The position numbers were made by a program, and so were the translations under genes. Shown piece after piece: positions 27,601 through 40,255 of a stretch of 64,000 nucleotides of DNA. The notes beneath the pieces were generated by a model. It did not search any database. It saw nothing but the letters and a program-made list of their open reading frames with translations, and was not told where the DNA came from. The stretch's first letter is position 1, and every line of letters begins with the position of its first letter. This DNA is from Anseranas semipalmata (taxonomy: Eukaryota > Chordata > Aves > Anseriformes > Anseranatidae), in the NCBI GenBank assembly GCA_013399115.1, contig VXAA01005234.1, positions 996,054 through 1,060,053 of the forward strand, in the 5' to 3' direction.

Positions 27601-28959
27601 GACCCTAAATGTGCTAGTTGTGACACTGACACAAACCTCTGTTGGTGCAAGAAGTTCTTATGGGTTTACAATGTCCAAAAAGAGCAGGCAGAATCTAGAT
27701 TTCAAGATTTCATCCAAAAGCCACACAATAATAATTACAAATATGTCAAGAAGGAAAAAAACAGCATTGACCTTATGGGATGGTTTTAAAGAAAAAAACA
27801 TGCAGCTAGTAACTTGAGTGACCTCAACCAAAGCTGTCTTTAAAGTCATTTTGTCTCCCTGTTGCCATTAAATATGTCAGACCCAAGCAAGTATTTGTGC
27901 TGTCTTAGAACTGATGGCTTCATATTGCAGGCTTGCTCATTCAGCTGTTAAACGATGCATTTTTGATAAAATTGTAAAAAGCAAGTAATCAAACCTAGAA
28001 CTCAAGTCAATTGATATACATCATTGTGAAATCATTTTCAATTTACTGTAACTGTGCACAGCCTATGATACATCTGGTTCTATCCAGAATCATGAAAGCT
28101 CCATTCATGCTTCTGTGCCATTCAAGTGGGTGAGTAACAACATGAACTCTGCACTTAGGAATGAAGTTTGCATTTTGTTTGCTTTGATACCTGCCTGGCC
28201 TTAGATGGTTTAATACAGCTGGTGTTCCTGTTTGCTATGATTAAGGCTGAAATTGCAGCTCAGAAAAGGTGCAAGACAATCTCTGAGGATATGGTTGCAG
28301 GATGAGAGCCCTGTAACAGGTATCCACAAGTGACTGATTTTTCTGAGCATTTGTAATATTCTACGTATGCAGCACCTGTATCAGTTGTTTTTTTTTTTTT
28401 TTTTAATGGATATGTACAATAACCCCTCTGAAGTAAAACACCAAGAAAGGTGCTAGAACACACCTAAAATGGCTATACAGTTACCAAATTGGTCAGTCCA
28501 AACATCTTGCACTCGAGGCCAACAGAGTTTGGGTCGAGGAGACCTCCATGCTGCTGACGGAGGCTTCTAATGCATCTTGGAACTGGAGAGATGCTTCAAT
28601 GTACTGCAGAGCACTGACCCTATGATGGTATTTCAGAGGGAAGAGGGAGAATTTGAGAGCTGGTTGCCTGGACTCAATCTTGGGCAACATAGCAAATGAA
28701 ACCTTGAGAAACCACTGGTAAGATGTTCCATGAAAAAGTAGATTCCTCTCCCTTAAATCTGCAGTGCCAGTCTGTGGAAGACAATTCAAATCTGGATTCA
28801 GTCTTTGAGGTTACAAGCTTTGATGATAAAGGTAACATTTAAGGAGTAACGTCATCTGCATGCTTTTGACTTAGATCAATGTAACACCAAATTTTACACA
28901 GAGAGACTCTCCCTGGATGACCATATCAGCTGATCCGCTTCGCTGTTCAGCTGAATGCA
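24691..28959. other. Gene desert between IGDCC3 and PARP16, right part
   Basis: Mostly AT-richer DNA than the left part. No exon-like segment, RNA gene or recognisable transposon was seen. Poly-A/T runs occur at about 25779-25804 and 28388-28404. Confidence 0.55.
28388..28404. repeat. Poly-T tract
   Basis: Seventeen consecutive T residues in an otherwise mixed sequence; low complexity only. Confidence 0.85.
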
Positions 28960-29255
28960 ATGCCCAAGCTGGGACTAAGCACAGGAAGGAGAGCAGAGCC
29001 ACACGGCAGCAGGGACACAGTGGGGGACAAGGGCCACCGGGGACCCCCTGACATCACACAGGGGACAGAGCACAAGCGGTGTCACAGGGCTACTGCGCAG
29101 CTCACACCCCAGCACGTTGCCACCATCCCTGCCATCACCGTCACCTGCGTTGGGGTCACAACGCACTTGCCCATGCTGGCTGGGTTCGTATGGACAGCTG
29201 GGCCCTCCCTCGTGTTCTGCTGGCACCAGGGAAGGGCCTTCTGCTCTACCTGAGA

Positions 29256-29367
29256 GGAAGGTGCCACTTCCCCGTACCCCTTCCCCTCGCTCTGTACCCG
29301 AGGGGAAGGCGCCATTTCCCCGGACCCCTCTCCCGTCCTCCCGCTGAGGGGACGGCGCCATGCTCCC
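29256..29367 (+). repeat. Three-copy imperfect minisatellite in the PARP16 CpG island
   Basis: A block of about 46-48 bases is repeated three times, anchored on GGAAGGTGCCACTTCCCC (29256), GGAAGGCGCCATTTCCCC (29304) and GGACGGCGCCATGCTCCCC (29350). The second copy read on the minus strand gives GAAATGGCGCC, similar to YY1 or E2F sites. Confidence 0.75.
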
Positions 29368-29533
29368 CCGAGGCCTCCCTCCTCCCCATCCCCGGGGAAC
29401 GGGCACAGCGGCGCTGCGGAGCAAGAGAGCCCCGGGAGGACCGCCGGGCTGAGGCGCCGGTGCAGAGCGGAGCGGGGCGGAGCGGCGGGGCCGGGCCGGG
29501 CCGCGGCCCCGGCGGCGAGGCGGAAGGGCGACG

Positions 29534-29717
29534 NNNNNNNNNNNNNNNNNNNNNNNNNNNNNNNNNNNNNNNNNNNNNNNNNNNNNNNNNNNNNNNNNNN
29601 NNNNNNNNNNNNNNNNNNNNNNNNNNNNNNNNNNNNNNNNNNNNNNNNNNNNNNNNNNNNNNNNNNNNNNNNNNNNNNNNNNNNNNNNNNNNNNNNNNNN
29701 NNNNNNNNNNNNNNNNN
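29534..29717. other. Assembly gap (184 N) expected to contain PARP16 exon 1
   Basis: 184 consecutive N bases flanked by very GC-rich sequence. PARP16 exon 2 starts in phase 0 at a residue equivalent to about position 59 of the human protein, so roughly 174 coding bases are missing upstream. Neither flank contains them. The gap length may be an arbitrary placeholder. Confidence 0.8.
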
Positions 29718-30720
29718 CCCCCACCCGCCCCGAGCGCGGAGCCCGGGCTGGGCCTGGCGGCAGGGGAGGTGCGGTACCGGGCCCCGCACCCCCAGCGCAG
29801 CCCCCGGGCCCCCCTTTGCCCCGTGTCCTTCCCGCATCCGCCACAGCCGCACCCGAGCAGCCCGGGAGCGGGGCTGCGGGGAGGGAAGCGTCTCCGAGGT
29901 GAATTCGCTGTAACCCTGCCCTGCCAGCGCTGCGTGCGTACGGGCTGGACAAAACACGCTTCTCTCTTCCTATGGAGGGCCCCAGCACGGTTTTCGTCAA
30001 AGTCTTAGGACAGCGATACTTTTAAAAATCATCTATACAGCTGAACGGTGTAAGAAACTTGCTTGACGTGTTTATATCCAAAACGGGAATACTTTGTTCA
30101 ACCTTTGGAGTGAGAAAACAGCCTTGTAAAACTGCTAGTTAAATGCGTAAGTTCAGGGCAAGCATGCATGGGAATATTATGGGGGAAAAGCAGGTGAGAT
30201 TGCCTCTCCGAGGTGAGAAGGCAAGTGGTGTTTCAGGGTTACAAATACAGCACGATATATTGTTTATTCTATTATGGAATCTAGGTTTTAAAGTAGATTT
30301 GGGATTCTGACCAATAAACTCATACCTGCAAACTTCCAAATCTGGTATTGAGATGCAAAGAGTTATAAGATCTTGCGCTGTGTGTAAATAAAAGTAGTTT
30401 TGAAGGGTTTGTATCTTGCATGGCCTAAATACCCCTTGTGTTTATCCCACTGCAGGCAGTGCATTTTGATGGCTTGTTTTCTTTCAGGAGCTTGCTCAAT
30501 TGTTCCTGTGTGTTCTGTACAAAAACTGTTGGTAAATATAAATATAAATGGTTTTAGAAGAAGTGACAAACTTTCTCACAAACTCAATATGTTTATATCT
30601 CAGAACTGAAACTGTTTTTCTGTTTACAAGCTATTAGGGTGAAATATTGTTTTGTTTTCACTAGAGGTCTCTGTTTAATCATAATGAAAAGGAGCTTGTG
30701 CTAAATGTCTGTCTTGTTAG

Positions 30721-33700
30721 CTTGCAGATACCAATGCACTACCAAGCCTGAAAGAACTTCTGGAATCTGTTCCAAATACAGAGAAAAGGACCTGGGATTT
30801 ATTTAGTTGGATTTTATCATCTAAGGTCTTAATGATACAAAGTACTAAGAAACAGGAGGTAAGTTTTAAATTCTGAAAGTCTTGCCTTTTAAGGCAATTT
30901 TGCATTTCAGAAAGTATTTCCTCCTGCTAGAAGTTAGCTGGTTTTTGTAAGAGCTTGACAGTTCAACGTGAATGCACTTTTTCTGTATATAGAGAGGGTT
31001 TTTCTTAAAATTTTTAGGAAAACTGGTTGGAAGAACAAGTTATCACTGTCAGTAGCTGATGACTGGGCAATGATTGTAGTTGGGTGCTCCCATTAGCGGA
31101 GCATGTACATGCATGTACTACACCAAGGTAGTCCTACTCAGGTTTCATGGAGCTGGGTCCTGCTTCTCACTGAAAGACAAATTTGTACTTCTGCATACTG
31201 GCCCAAAAATGGAGAGGAAAGGTTAAGAGCCACTGAGGCACTTCTGTAACAGAGATCAAAATAGTTGTAGAGATTAGTAGCAAGATGAAAACAACTTCTG
31301 TTTTCACATTTTTTCCTCTTTCAAGATCAGCTGATGAATGTGTCATCTTAGTAGCCAAAGCAGCATTGTAGAATTATGATATTGTCCTTACATCAATTAA
31401 TTCATAATAGCACTTCAGTCTTTTTTTTCCCCTCTGGAAAGGTGAGTTAGGATTTAGCTTTGACAGCAAGAAACTGTGAAAATTCTCACTGTACGCTTAC
31501 TCTTCCTGATTTGTGGAAGTGTTGAATTCTAACCGGGAAGCACGATCAAAGTACATAAAGCAATTTGAAAAATTAAGGGACAGTAAACAAAATTTTCAGT
31601 GAATAGTCTAACCCCATAAACCAAGACTCGTATTCCTTCCTGTTTTCAAGTACGAGAAGATCCAAGAACTCACAGGGATGTCTGGTGCTGCTGTTCCCGC
31701 TCCAGACTTCCTATTTGAGGTTGTGTATTGCGATCAAATGAATACCAAGTTTGCCGAGACCAAGGGTGAGCGGGACCTCATCTACGCCTTCCACGGTAGC
31801 CGCCTTGAGAACTTCCATTCCATTCTGCACAACGGCCTGCACTGCCATTTGAATAGGGTGAGGCTCCTGGTGTTTGTCATATTGATACCATCTTTTGTTG
31901 GTCACTTGCAGCCAGTGACACTTTAAAAAAAATGTATACCCATATTCCTTTAAGGATATGAAATGCGCTGATGATCTTACACTCCTGTTTTCACTTTAGT
32001 GTAGGCCTCTGTGTACAGTTGTATTGGATCTTCTGATGCAGCCTAAGGGTAAAAACTGGAAGTAGCAAGAAACAGTTTTCGCCAGTGTGACAAATTATGA
32101 CTATCCTTTGCTTCTTTGCAAGGAAGTGTAATGCCTCTGAAAATGCTGGCCTATCTGACACCCTGCAGCTGGAAAATGTGCATAGGAAGATAGTGACCCA
32201 GGCAATGCAGAGATTCTCTCTTTCTGGAGAAAGGGCCTGGCTAAGGGAGATATCCCATAGGATATGTAGCCCTTCTGATATCAACAGAAAGGAAGCTGGG
32301 ACTCCTAGCTTTGTGTTGTTTGTAAAGGAGCTCTGACACAACAGCTGCATATCCTTCCTGTCAACCTGGACCATGATCCCCCCCCACACTCTTTATGAGT
32401 AACGGCTCATCAGCTACACTGGATCTGCTGGATTAATAATGGTAGCCAGTGTGGCAAATCCTCTGATTCAAAGTTATTAAAACAGTTATTTTTGAAAGGA
32501 ATCCACAATTGAAAAGTACTTCCTTTAAAGCAGGGATTTAAATGTGAGTAAAGCCTTGTCTGTACGTGAAGGTTGGATTATTCGAATGACAGCAGTCTCA
32601 ATAAATCAGTGCAATGCCCCTGACAGCAGTGCAGTCATGTTGATATAAAATACTTACACTGGCAAACTAAATACAAATCCGGGAAAGCATGAATCTGTCT
32701 ACACCAAGGGCTGTGCCAAACAGCTAATTTGAGGGATGGGAGAGGGCAGCTGCCCTGCCCTGAGGAAGTTGTGCCAGGACAAAAAACTATGCATGGGTCC
32801 AGCCAAATGTGGGTAAAAGCCTCTCTTAATTTACCTTCAGAAACAGAACGGTCAGTCTGAAAGTGAAGAACGCTTGTGTGCTTTTTGTAGTTTGCACTAC
32901 AGGATTTTAGGATATATTTCTGCTCTGTTTCAGACGTCCCTGTTTGGTGAAGGTACCTATCTTACCAGTGATCTGAGCCTGGCTCTCCTCTATAGCCCTC
33001 ACGGTCTTGGTTGGCAGCGAAGTGTGTTGGGCTCTATCCTTAGCTGCGTAGCTGTTTGCGAGATCATTGACCACCCAGATGTAAAGTGTCAGGTGAAAAA
33101 GAAAGGTGAGCCTACTGCAATAACAACTACATATAGTTCACCCCGTATTTAGCACCTTTTGTATTTCAGCTTTGTGCATATATGCAGTCCTACAAACGGT
33201 GCAGTATATGGATACTTTTCAGCAGAAACTGGCTGCAGACTCCTTTTCCAGTTGGCCCCTCAAGAAATACACAAACAAATTGTTGTCTGTGAAGCTTAAG
33301 ATAGTATATTTAAAGGATACAAAATAATTTGGTTGCATCATCTGTTTTTACTAGTTTCAGTAATATGATAAAATCATCTTCCATAATGCCTGCCCATTTC
33401 ATCAGTGATGGTGGGACAGAAGGATCAGAAGTGTATCAAAAATGAACTATATTACATGTCTAGGAACCTTCTGCTCAGGTTGTCCTCTCCTTTGACTGCT
33501 TCCTGCTTGCTGGGCTCAATCAGTCCTTCAATGTTGTTTTTCTGTCCCTGTTAATACTAGCAGCTGCTCAAGCACTGTGTGTGGAACCCGCCCCTTTTCA
33601 CCCTGGTCTGGGACATAATACCATCCATACCAAGGATGACTAGGAGTGGTATAGCCTCACTCAAACTTTTCAGTCTATTCTTGGATGCTAAAGGATTCTG

Positions 33701-34810
33701 GGGAATGCCAAGACTAGATCTTTGATGATCTCATTCCCACTCTTGTGGGTGTGTGTTTACTTTATTTTATTTTTTATATATACAGTCACTTGAAGTTGTG
33801 CATCTCTTTTTGCTTTTCTATTCCCCAAAAGACCTCTTCTTTTCTCTTTCCATACAGATTCAGAAGAAATAGACAGAAAAAGAGCAAGAGTGAAAAACAG
33901 CGAAGGGGGTGATGTGCCACAGAAATACTTTGTTGTCACAAACAATCAGCTTTTACGAGTTAAATACTTACTAGTATATTCACAGAAACAGCACAGGAGG
34001 TAAGAGTTCAGCTATCTAGAGTGATGAGCATGTTGTAACAGACAGATAAACATATCCTATTTTTGAAAAAAAAACAACAGAAAACAAACTGCAAAGACCC
34101 GCTTGCACTGCCAGAATTTTTTTTAACCTGTTTCCTGTGGAAATAAAGCTTACTGCCTCTTGTCTCTGACATCATTCTTCCTCTACCTGCTAATTTAACA
34201 CTCCCGGTTTCAGTTAAATTTGTTTTTCACCAGACCTGCAAGCACATAATATCATCATTAAGATAGTAAGAGAGCTGTAATAGTTTCCTGCTATGAACAG
34301 ACAAGAATGAAACTCACCTGAGTGCTGCACTTAAAACTAGGGCAGTCTTAACTCCACTCTTACCTATTCTAAGAGGCAGTATTCACCCAGCTAATCAACA
34401 TGCAGGTACAGGCCAGGCAGTTACAGCCCCTGCACAGCTCCAGACGAGGCACAGAGAAAGGTGTGACCATGGGGAGAAAGAATGGGGTTGTTCACGGTGA
34501 CTTAGGGAAAAGGGATAAGGAAAACAGGCTTTGTTGGTTACGTGTGTTGTGGAACAACTTAGAGTTTTTATTGCGTTAGCTTAATCATTTAAAATAACAA
34601 AACCTAAGATACTCTTTGCCAAGGTATTTGTACATCTCTCACAAAATTCACTTTTCCCTTTTCAGGCCTTCAGGTCAATCTTCCTGGTTTTCCACCCACC
34701 GTTTTGCCATAATGATGATGCTGTACCTACTGCTGCTAATGGTGATTGGGGCCAGCAACTCGCCAACCTTCCTCTACTACTGGCACAGAATGTTTGACTC
34801 AGAGGGATGA
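30721..34810 (+). CDS. PARP16: PARP16, ER-anchored mono-ADP-ribosyltransferase, exons 2-6 (exon 1 lost in gap)
   Basis: Exons are 30721-30858, 31651-31857, 32934-33105, 33858-33999 and 34666-34810 (TGA at 34808-34810), all with GT-AG junctions and consistent phases, giving 267 residues. The protein matches PARP16: an N-terminal helical part ([25 protein letters not shown]), then the ADP-ribosyltransferase fold with H-Y-Y signature residues, seen as [20 protein letters not shown] (His), [20 protein letters not shown] (Tyr) and [15 protein letters not shown] (Tyr). This is followed by a C-terminal membrane segment, [16 protein letters not shown]. The human enzyme (322 aa) sits in the ER and nuclear envelope with its catalytic part in the cytosol; it uses NAD to mono-ADP-ribosylate targets including itself, and acts in the unfolded-protein response. 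The C-terminal luminal tail ([17 protein letters not shown]) is short. The start codon is not in the sequence. Identity is very secure. Confidence 0.95.
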
Positions 34811-34898
34811 ATTGCCTGAGATGATAGACTGTTATTTTCACTATGTGCCTTAATAATAACAAATCCACAATGCACTGCATCTCTTCCAGAGCTCTGGA

Positions 34899-34904
34899 AA
34901 TAAA
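34899..34904 (+). terminator. Polyadenylation signal, candidate proximal PARP16 3' end
   Basis: AATAAA 88 bases after the PARP16 stop codon, followed by GTG/TTTTGT-rich sequence that could serve as a downstream element. It would give a very short 3' UTR. Confidence 0.5.
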
Positions 34905-35342
34905 GGTGCCTGGAGCTTTCCAGTTTTGTCTCCACTGTATTATCCTCATGGCATCTTTCCATTTATTATTTCTGTATTCCTGTGATTCATGAGGATGCCC
35001 AGTACAGCTGAAAAGGATCATGATGGTGCAGCTTAGCATGAACCAATTCTTGAGGGTCCATGGGAAAAAGTTATTTAAAATTAATGAAAAATAAGTGTGG
35101 AAACACTGGCATAACTATTTTCTGTCAAACTGAGGTAGTAATATTTGTACAAGTTGGAAGGGAGGATTTTTCTGTATGTCAGACAAGGCAACCTGTAGTG
35201 GGTCTTACCAGCTTGTTTTCAGAAACTGTTTTTAGTGATGTTTGGCATATCTCAATGCAGACGGGATCACGTTTAAAAATGAGTTTGTTTTTGACCAGGA
35301 ATTTTTATATTTGAGCATAATGATTGTAAGAAAACAACATGA

Positions 35343-35348
35343 AATAAA
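35343..35348 (+). terminator. Polyadenylation signal, candidate distal PARP16 3' end
   Basis: AATAAA in AT-rich sequence 0.5 kb after the PARP16 stop; an alternative to the proximal site. Confidence 0.35.
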
Positions 35349-35399
35349 ACAGCAAACAAAATGGAAGAAATTAAATGGTTTCTACTAAGATTTCTTTCT

Positions 35400-38300
35400 C
35401 CCCATAAAATGTGTACAAGGTTCATGTTCTCAGCCATGACCTGCCTCGTCCATGGTTAGTGCATAGATCAGACAGACTCATGCACTTCAGCATCAATACT
35501 GAATATGTGTTTTGTTATTAAACTGGCTTCCACTTCTGTTTTCTGCAGCAAAAAGGGGAGGGTGAAGGGTTGCACTTACACTGCCACCTGGCAGGCTTTT
35601 TAGGGTTGGAGAGCTGCTTAAGTTTTGGGATCTAGTTCAACATTTTTAGTTGCATTGAATTGTTTTCAGTCTCTCTTTATGAACATAGACCAAGTAGCAG
35701 TAGCATACCAGCAATTTTCTGAAACAGTTTTCTAAGAAATGGAGTAAAATGGCAGCAGAAGTGGCAGGCTTTATTTTATGTCTGAACATTTGTGGTGTAA
35801 TTAACTTCATGTAGACTTCACTTAGGCCTTCATGTGTCAACTTATGCATAATACTATGTTTGTAAGGTAGATTGTCCAGCTCAATTTTGCACAGAGAGGT
35901 GGAGTTTTCAGTGGTCAGAGTTATGGCAGTTACACTGTTGGCAAAGTGCTTTGACTTAATGCTGGTGCCTAAAACCTCAGTACATCTCAGATTCATCGTT
36001 TCTAATCTTGAAGGCATTCTTACTGTATTTTGGGAGCTTGTTTGAAAGCACACATATAGGTATGTGCAAGCTAGTTGTGGAACATAAAGAAGGAAATGTC
36101 CTCCCCCTTGTGCCCAAGTCCTTCACATTTGCTTGTTATATATTTCATCCTTCATATTTTGTTGTTACAAAGCAAACCACAACTGACTGAAGAAAGAAGC
36201 AAAGGACTATCTTCTGATTAGTAACTGGGCACGGGATAAGCCAGATAAACAGCCCAGGGATTCTAGGTGAAGAAAAGCTAGATACACGCCGCTGTTCAAG
36301 CTTGCGCCCTGGCATTTAGTAGTAGACTTGATAAACGCAGGCTTTCATTGCACAGTGAACCCTAACCAAAATAACATAAAATCTCATCACATATTCCTAG
36401 CAAATGAGTCTATGATTACTACCTTACTCATTAAATATTTCAAAGAAAATCTCTTCTTTCTCTGATGTTCTGTTACCTAATTGCCAGAAATAATGACCTG
36501 GTAATCAGGTTTTCTAACTGAAGTTAGAGGACAAGTTCATTTACAGCAACCCCTCTTCTTGGTGGATAGAGCTAGAAGCATTTATTCCAGTTAATTTTGC
36601 TGCCAGAGCAAATTTATTTATTCACCATACAGCTTGCAAAACAAGAACATTATAATCCAATTCCCCGTTGCCTTTTACAGTCCATTAATAATGCTCACTG
36701 TTACAGCACATTGCATTTCCTCAGCCCAAGAAATGTACGCGCTAATTATAGTGCTGATTTGCAATTAAAATATACATAAACTAACAATTTATTGCACAAC
36801 AGATTCAACTACTTTATAGTAGTTTACTCTGATATTTCAACGCAGAAACTCGGGGTTTGAAGCATGCATGGTGTTTCTGGAAGTTTTTGCCCATTTCTGG
36901 TCCACCTCAGCATGTTATATTTAATGTGACATACATGTATGGGTTTAGGGCAGGTAACATGCCAGGCAGAAAGCCTAGAGGCATTTGGTACTGCCTAAAG
37001 GTACTGTGTTAAGAGGCTTGGTGCGTGCCTGGAAATGAAGCGTCTTTTGGAACAGATGGGATACCCAGGGCCCTTTGGAAGAGGAGGAGGTTAAGCAGCA
37101 GTGGTGTGATGGATGGCTGTTTCACTGCACGGGCCTGGGAGCCCACCGGTCAGACAAAAGGAACAGATAGGAAGAAACGTAGCAGGGTTTGGGGGGCTTC
37201 TTTGCATAGGAAAGTTTCTGAAGGATAAGCAAAATGAATTAACGCATAGCGGCCATTCAGCACTATCTCCTAACGTCTGGCTGGGCTTTTATTTGTTTTT
37301 TTAACCAGAGGGGTGAACCCACTTCCAAAGTGGGGGATAACAGCATCCACGCTGGGAGCTAGTCCCAAGCTGATCCGCATCAGGGGCTCCTGGCTATATC
37401 CCCAGGGAGAAGAGCACTGGGGGGCTCCCGCAGCAGAGACGTGTAACCCAGCACTGCAATTAAACCAGCAGGTATCAAAGGCAGAGTGGCTTTTTCCACT
37501 CTCAGGTCTGAGCACTTTGAACAGCCCCATGGCAAAGGGGTGGCTGCGGGTAGGGAACCAGGCTCTGACATCCTGATGGCTCCTCGGTGCTTTAGCTCCC
37601 CATCTGCGGAGCAGGGGAACGCTGACCTCGCAGGCAACGGGAAAATAAATGCATTTAAGGTGCGCACGTTCTGCCTTAGTTGGCCAGCAAAATACTGAAT
37701 ACCTTACTCTCGTGCTTGTTTTCTGTGCTCCCTGCTGAGTTCAGCATGTGTTTCCCAACGTGGCCAGATGCAGTCAGCTGAATTAATGCGAGTGTTGTGC
37801 TGAGTAACTAACAATATTATGAATTAACCTAAGGTTCACGTTAACCTCTTAAGCCCATTGCGTGGCTCTTTGAACACGCACAGTACTATAAAAATGCTAA
37901 TGGAAAATGAATGAGAGTCTCCCCCTGAACAAAGGAATACCGTGTCTGAAGCAGGCAGCCCAGGATGAGGTCGAGAAGTGGTAAAACAGAGCTACCTATG
38001 TGTATTAATATTGTCATTATGTTACTGTGGTGAATATTGAGATCCTGCTACTGGAGTTGGACAAGCCCGATCCTGGTGTGAATGCGGCAAGGGGAAGCGT
38101 GCAGCTGCTGTTTCCTGGGGGGAATGGATGAATTTAGGGAAGTAGAAGAACTCTCCTCCCATAAGGGGATATTGGTGATCAATGCGTATGGAAAAATCTC
38201 AGGAGCCACCTGGGTGGCGGGCAGCTCTTGCTGGAGATGAGTGGTTTGGGGCAACATGGGCAGGGATGGAGCCACGGCAGAAAGCAGAAATACCCTGGGG

Positions 38301-39990
38301 CAAGGAGGAGCAAGGCCCCGGGCTTTGCAAAAACCCATTGCTCTCCGAATTACAAACAGGTTTAGGAAAGGCAGAACCAGCTGCAGGGACAGGCAGCACA
38401 ACCCGAACACTCGAGCCAGGCCAGGGCTTGCTTCCACCCCCGGCAGAAGCCCACGAGCAGAGCTGATCCCTGCAGAGCCAGGGCACGGCTGCGGCACGGT
38501 GCTGCCCGCGTGCGTCGGGCGCGCTGCTTGGCAGCAGGCTCTGCCGGTGACATTTTCCTTCTATCGCGAAAGCTGTTGCTTCGGGCGCCTTGCCCACACT
38601 CGGGCTTCCCAAAATGTCAGCACCAGCGAAGGGAGGAAAGGGAACAACAGGGAATAACGCGCAGCATGCACAAAGCACTGGTGGGCAGATGGGGCGGCAC
38701 CGAAGTGCCTGCAAGCATCCTGGGCGCTGCACCCCAAGCAGCAAGGTACGTGTCCTCTCCAGCATCCCAAGGAGAAGGATTTTCCTACTGTGCTACAGTT
38801 CCCCTAAAGCTAAACCTGTTTCTGCCCTCCCACCATACCTAAGGGCCATGAAGGCGACGGGTCCCTCCCACACGGGGTGGGGGGGGGGGGAACCAACAAA
38901 AAAAAACAACAAAAAACCCCACTTCTTACTCCTTAGAGAAGGTCTCCAAGCTCTCCTGACAACACACAAGAGGGGACAAGTGGCCTGAGGTAAGAACAAG
39001 GCTGGATCCATTTGCTCCCACTCAGCAGAGAGCTGCTGAAGAATGTTTTTAGGAGATTAAAGACACTTTCCTGCCAATCCAAGGCTGACCAGAAAACAAA
39101 CACACCTGCAAGGTCTGCCTCCCATCAGGGATCTTCAGCAATGTAGCGAGGCCAAAGGAGGGTCTGATGAATAAGTTGTCTTCCCTGCCACAAGCCATTC
39201 CCATCACCTTAGAAGAAACTCCCACTTGCACCAATCGAGCCGAGACAGCCTGGCACCAGTGAGCCCCGCTCCATTAGCGTTGTGTAATTAACCTTGAGCA
39301 GAACAAGCCCAGGAAAGCCAAACGGCGATTACACATCTCGTTGGAGTTTGGACGCTTTCTAAAGGGCTCACATTAATCCCCACCAGCCAGCCTGGGCTCC
39401 TGCAGCTCTAATTGATTTTTTTTTTTTTCCTCCTTGAGCAGCATATTTAGCATAAACGATGCTTAGCATGGGGAAAGACAAGTGCCCAATGCCTGTCCCC
39501 AGCCTGGTGTCACCCTGAGCACAGCGGCTTCCCATGTCCTCACTGCCCAGCAAGCACCACTTGCCACCTCCCTGATTTAAATCCCACTAGCTTTTTGTTA
39601 GCTAGATGGGAGACCAGGCCAGATCCTTTCTGACCGATAGGGATCCACTCCCCCAGGAGACAGGGGGAGCAGGCCCCCTCGGTGACCAAAGGGAATTTGC
39701 TTTCTCAAGGGGAGAGACCCCCCCCCCCCCCCCCAGCTTCCCTACGCTCACAACCCCAGCAAGTCAAGAACTGTTATTAAAACAACGCTCATTCATCCTG
39801 ATAAAGTCCAGATGCTCATTCAAAGCTGCAGCGATCACAAAAATACCCAGGAAATTGCCTCCTGCCAAGTCCAGAGCTCCTGAACTGTCCAAAGATTTCC
39901 ACAAAACCTAAAAAAAATCCACCTGGCTCAAACAAAATTTGTCCTCAAAAGCAAAAAATGCATTTAACATCAATCAGTATATAATGAGCA
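35400..39990. other. Intergenic DNA between PARP16 and the GnRH receptor (tail-to-tail)
   Basis: No gene was recognised. 35400-37020 is AT-rich and 37030-39600 GC-richer. Open frames near 38050-38990 overlap on both strands and lack coding signatures. Homopolymers occur at about 38879-38890 (G) and 39718-39734 (C). PARP16 reads rightwards and the receptor leftwards, so the two 3' ends face each other here. Confidence 0.55.
39718..39734. repeat. Poly-C tract
   Basis: Seventeen consecutive C residues after GGGGAGAGA; a G4/i-motif-prone homopolymer whose exact length may be unreliable. Confidence 0.85.
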
Positions 39991-40218
39991 AAGAAATAAT
40001 CCATTATCTTTAATTGCATGGAAGAGAACAACACAGCTGAATAAACCCAGCTCTTCAACCTACACCCAGAGAAGAGGCCTCCACCTTCACAAGCAGCTTC
40101 TGGCACATTGGTGAAAAGCAAAAAAATAATAAAACCCACTTTACTCACCACAGGACAGCCCCTTCCTTCACTCTGACCCCTCCAGCAGCCTCCCTTCTCC
40201 TTGCTGTGCAGCTGAAGG

Positions 40219-40255
40219 CCATCAGCACCCACCTGGCACCTGTGGGTGCTGATGG
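40219..40255 (-). other. Perfect 14-bp stem, 9-base loop hairpin in the GnRH receptor 3' UTR
   Basis: The left arm at 40219-40232 (CCATCAGCACCCAC) is the exact reverse complement of the right arm at 40242-40255. Two more pairs form if one G is bulged. It lies about 370-410 bases downstream of the receptor stop codon on the minus strand, so it is probably transcribed. The stem is shorter than a canonical microRNA precursor. Confidence 0.75.

Larger units (their letters stand above)
28960..29960 (+). promoter_or_regulatory. CpG island and probable promoter of PARP16
   Basis: GC and CpG content rise sharply from about 29220, with GGGGCGGAGC-type Sp1/GC boxes and CCGGGCCGGGCCGCGGCC just before the gap at 29534, and stay high until about 29890. 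PARP16 exon 2 begins 760 bases further on with no first exon in between. The island therefore almost certainly contains the PARP16 transcription start, as is usual for a broadly expressed gene. No TATA box is visible in the part that was sequenced. Confidence 0.7.

Noticed and set aside
28975..30000. A 341-codon minus-strand frame and a 309-codon plus-strand frame across the PARP16 CpG island
   Set aside because: Both exist only because N bases in the gap carry no stop codons; the flanks are CpG-island and minisatellite sequence.
31678..31926. PARP16 exon 3 read as a separate 82-residue gene from its internal ATG
   Set aside because: It is an internal PARP16 exon followed by intron read-through; the splice donor at 31858 and the homology on both sides are clear.
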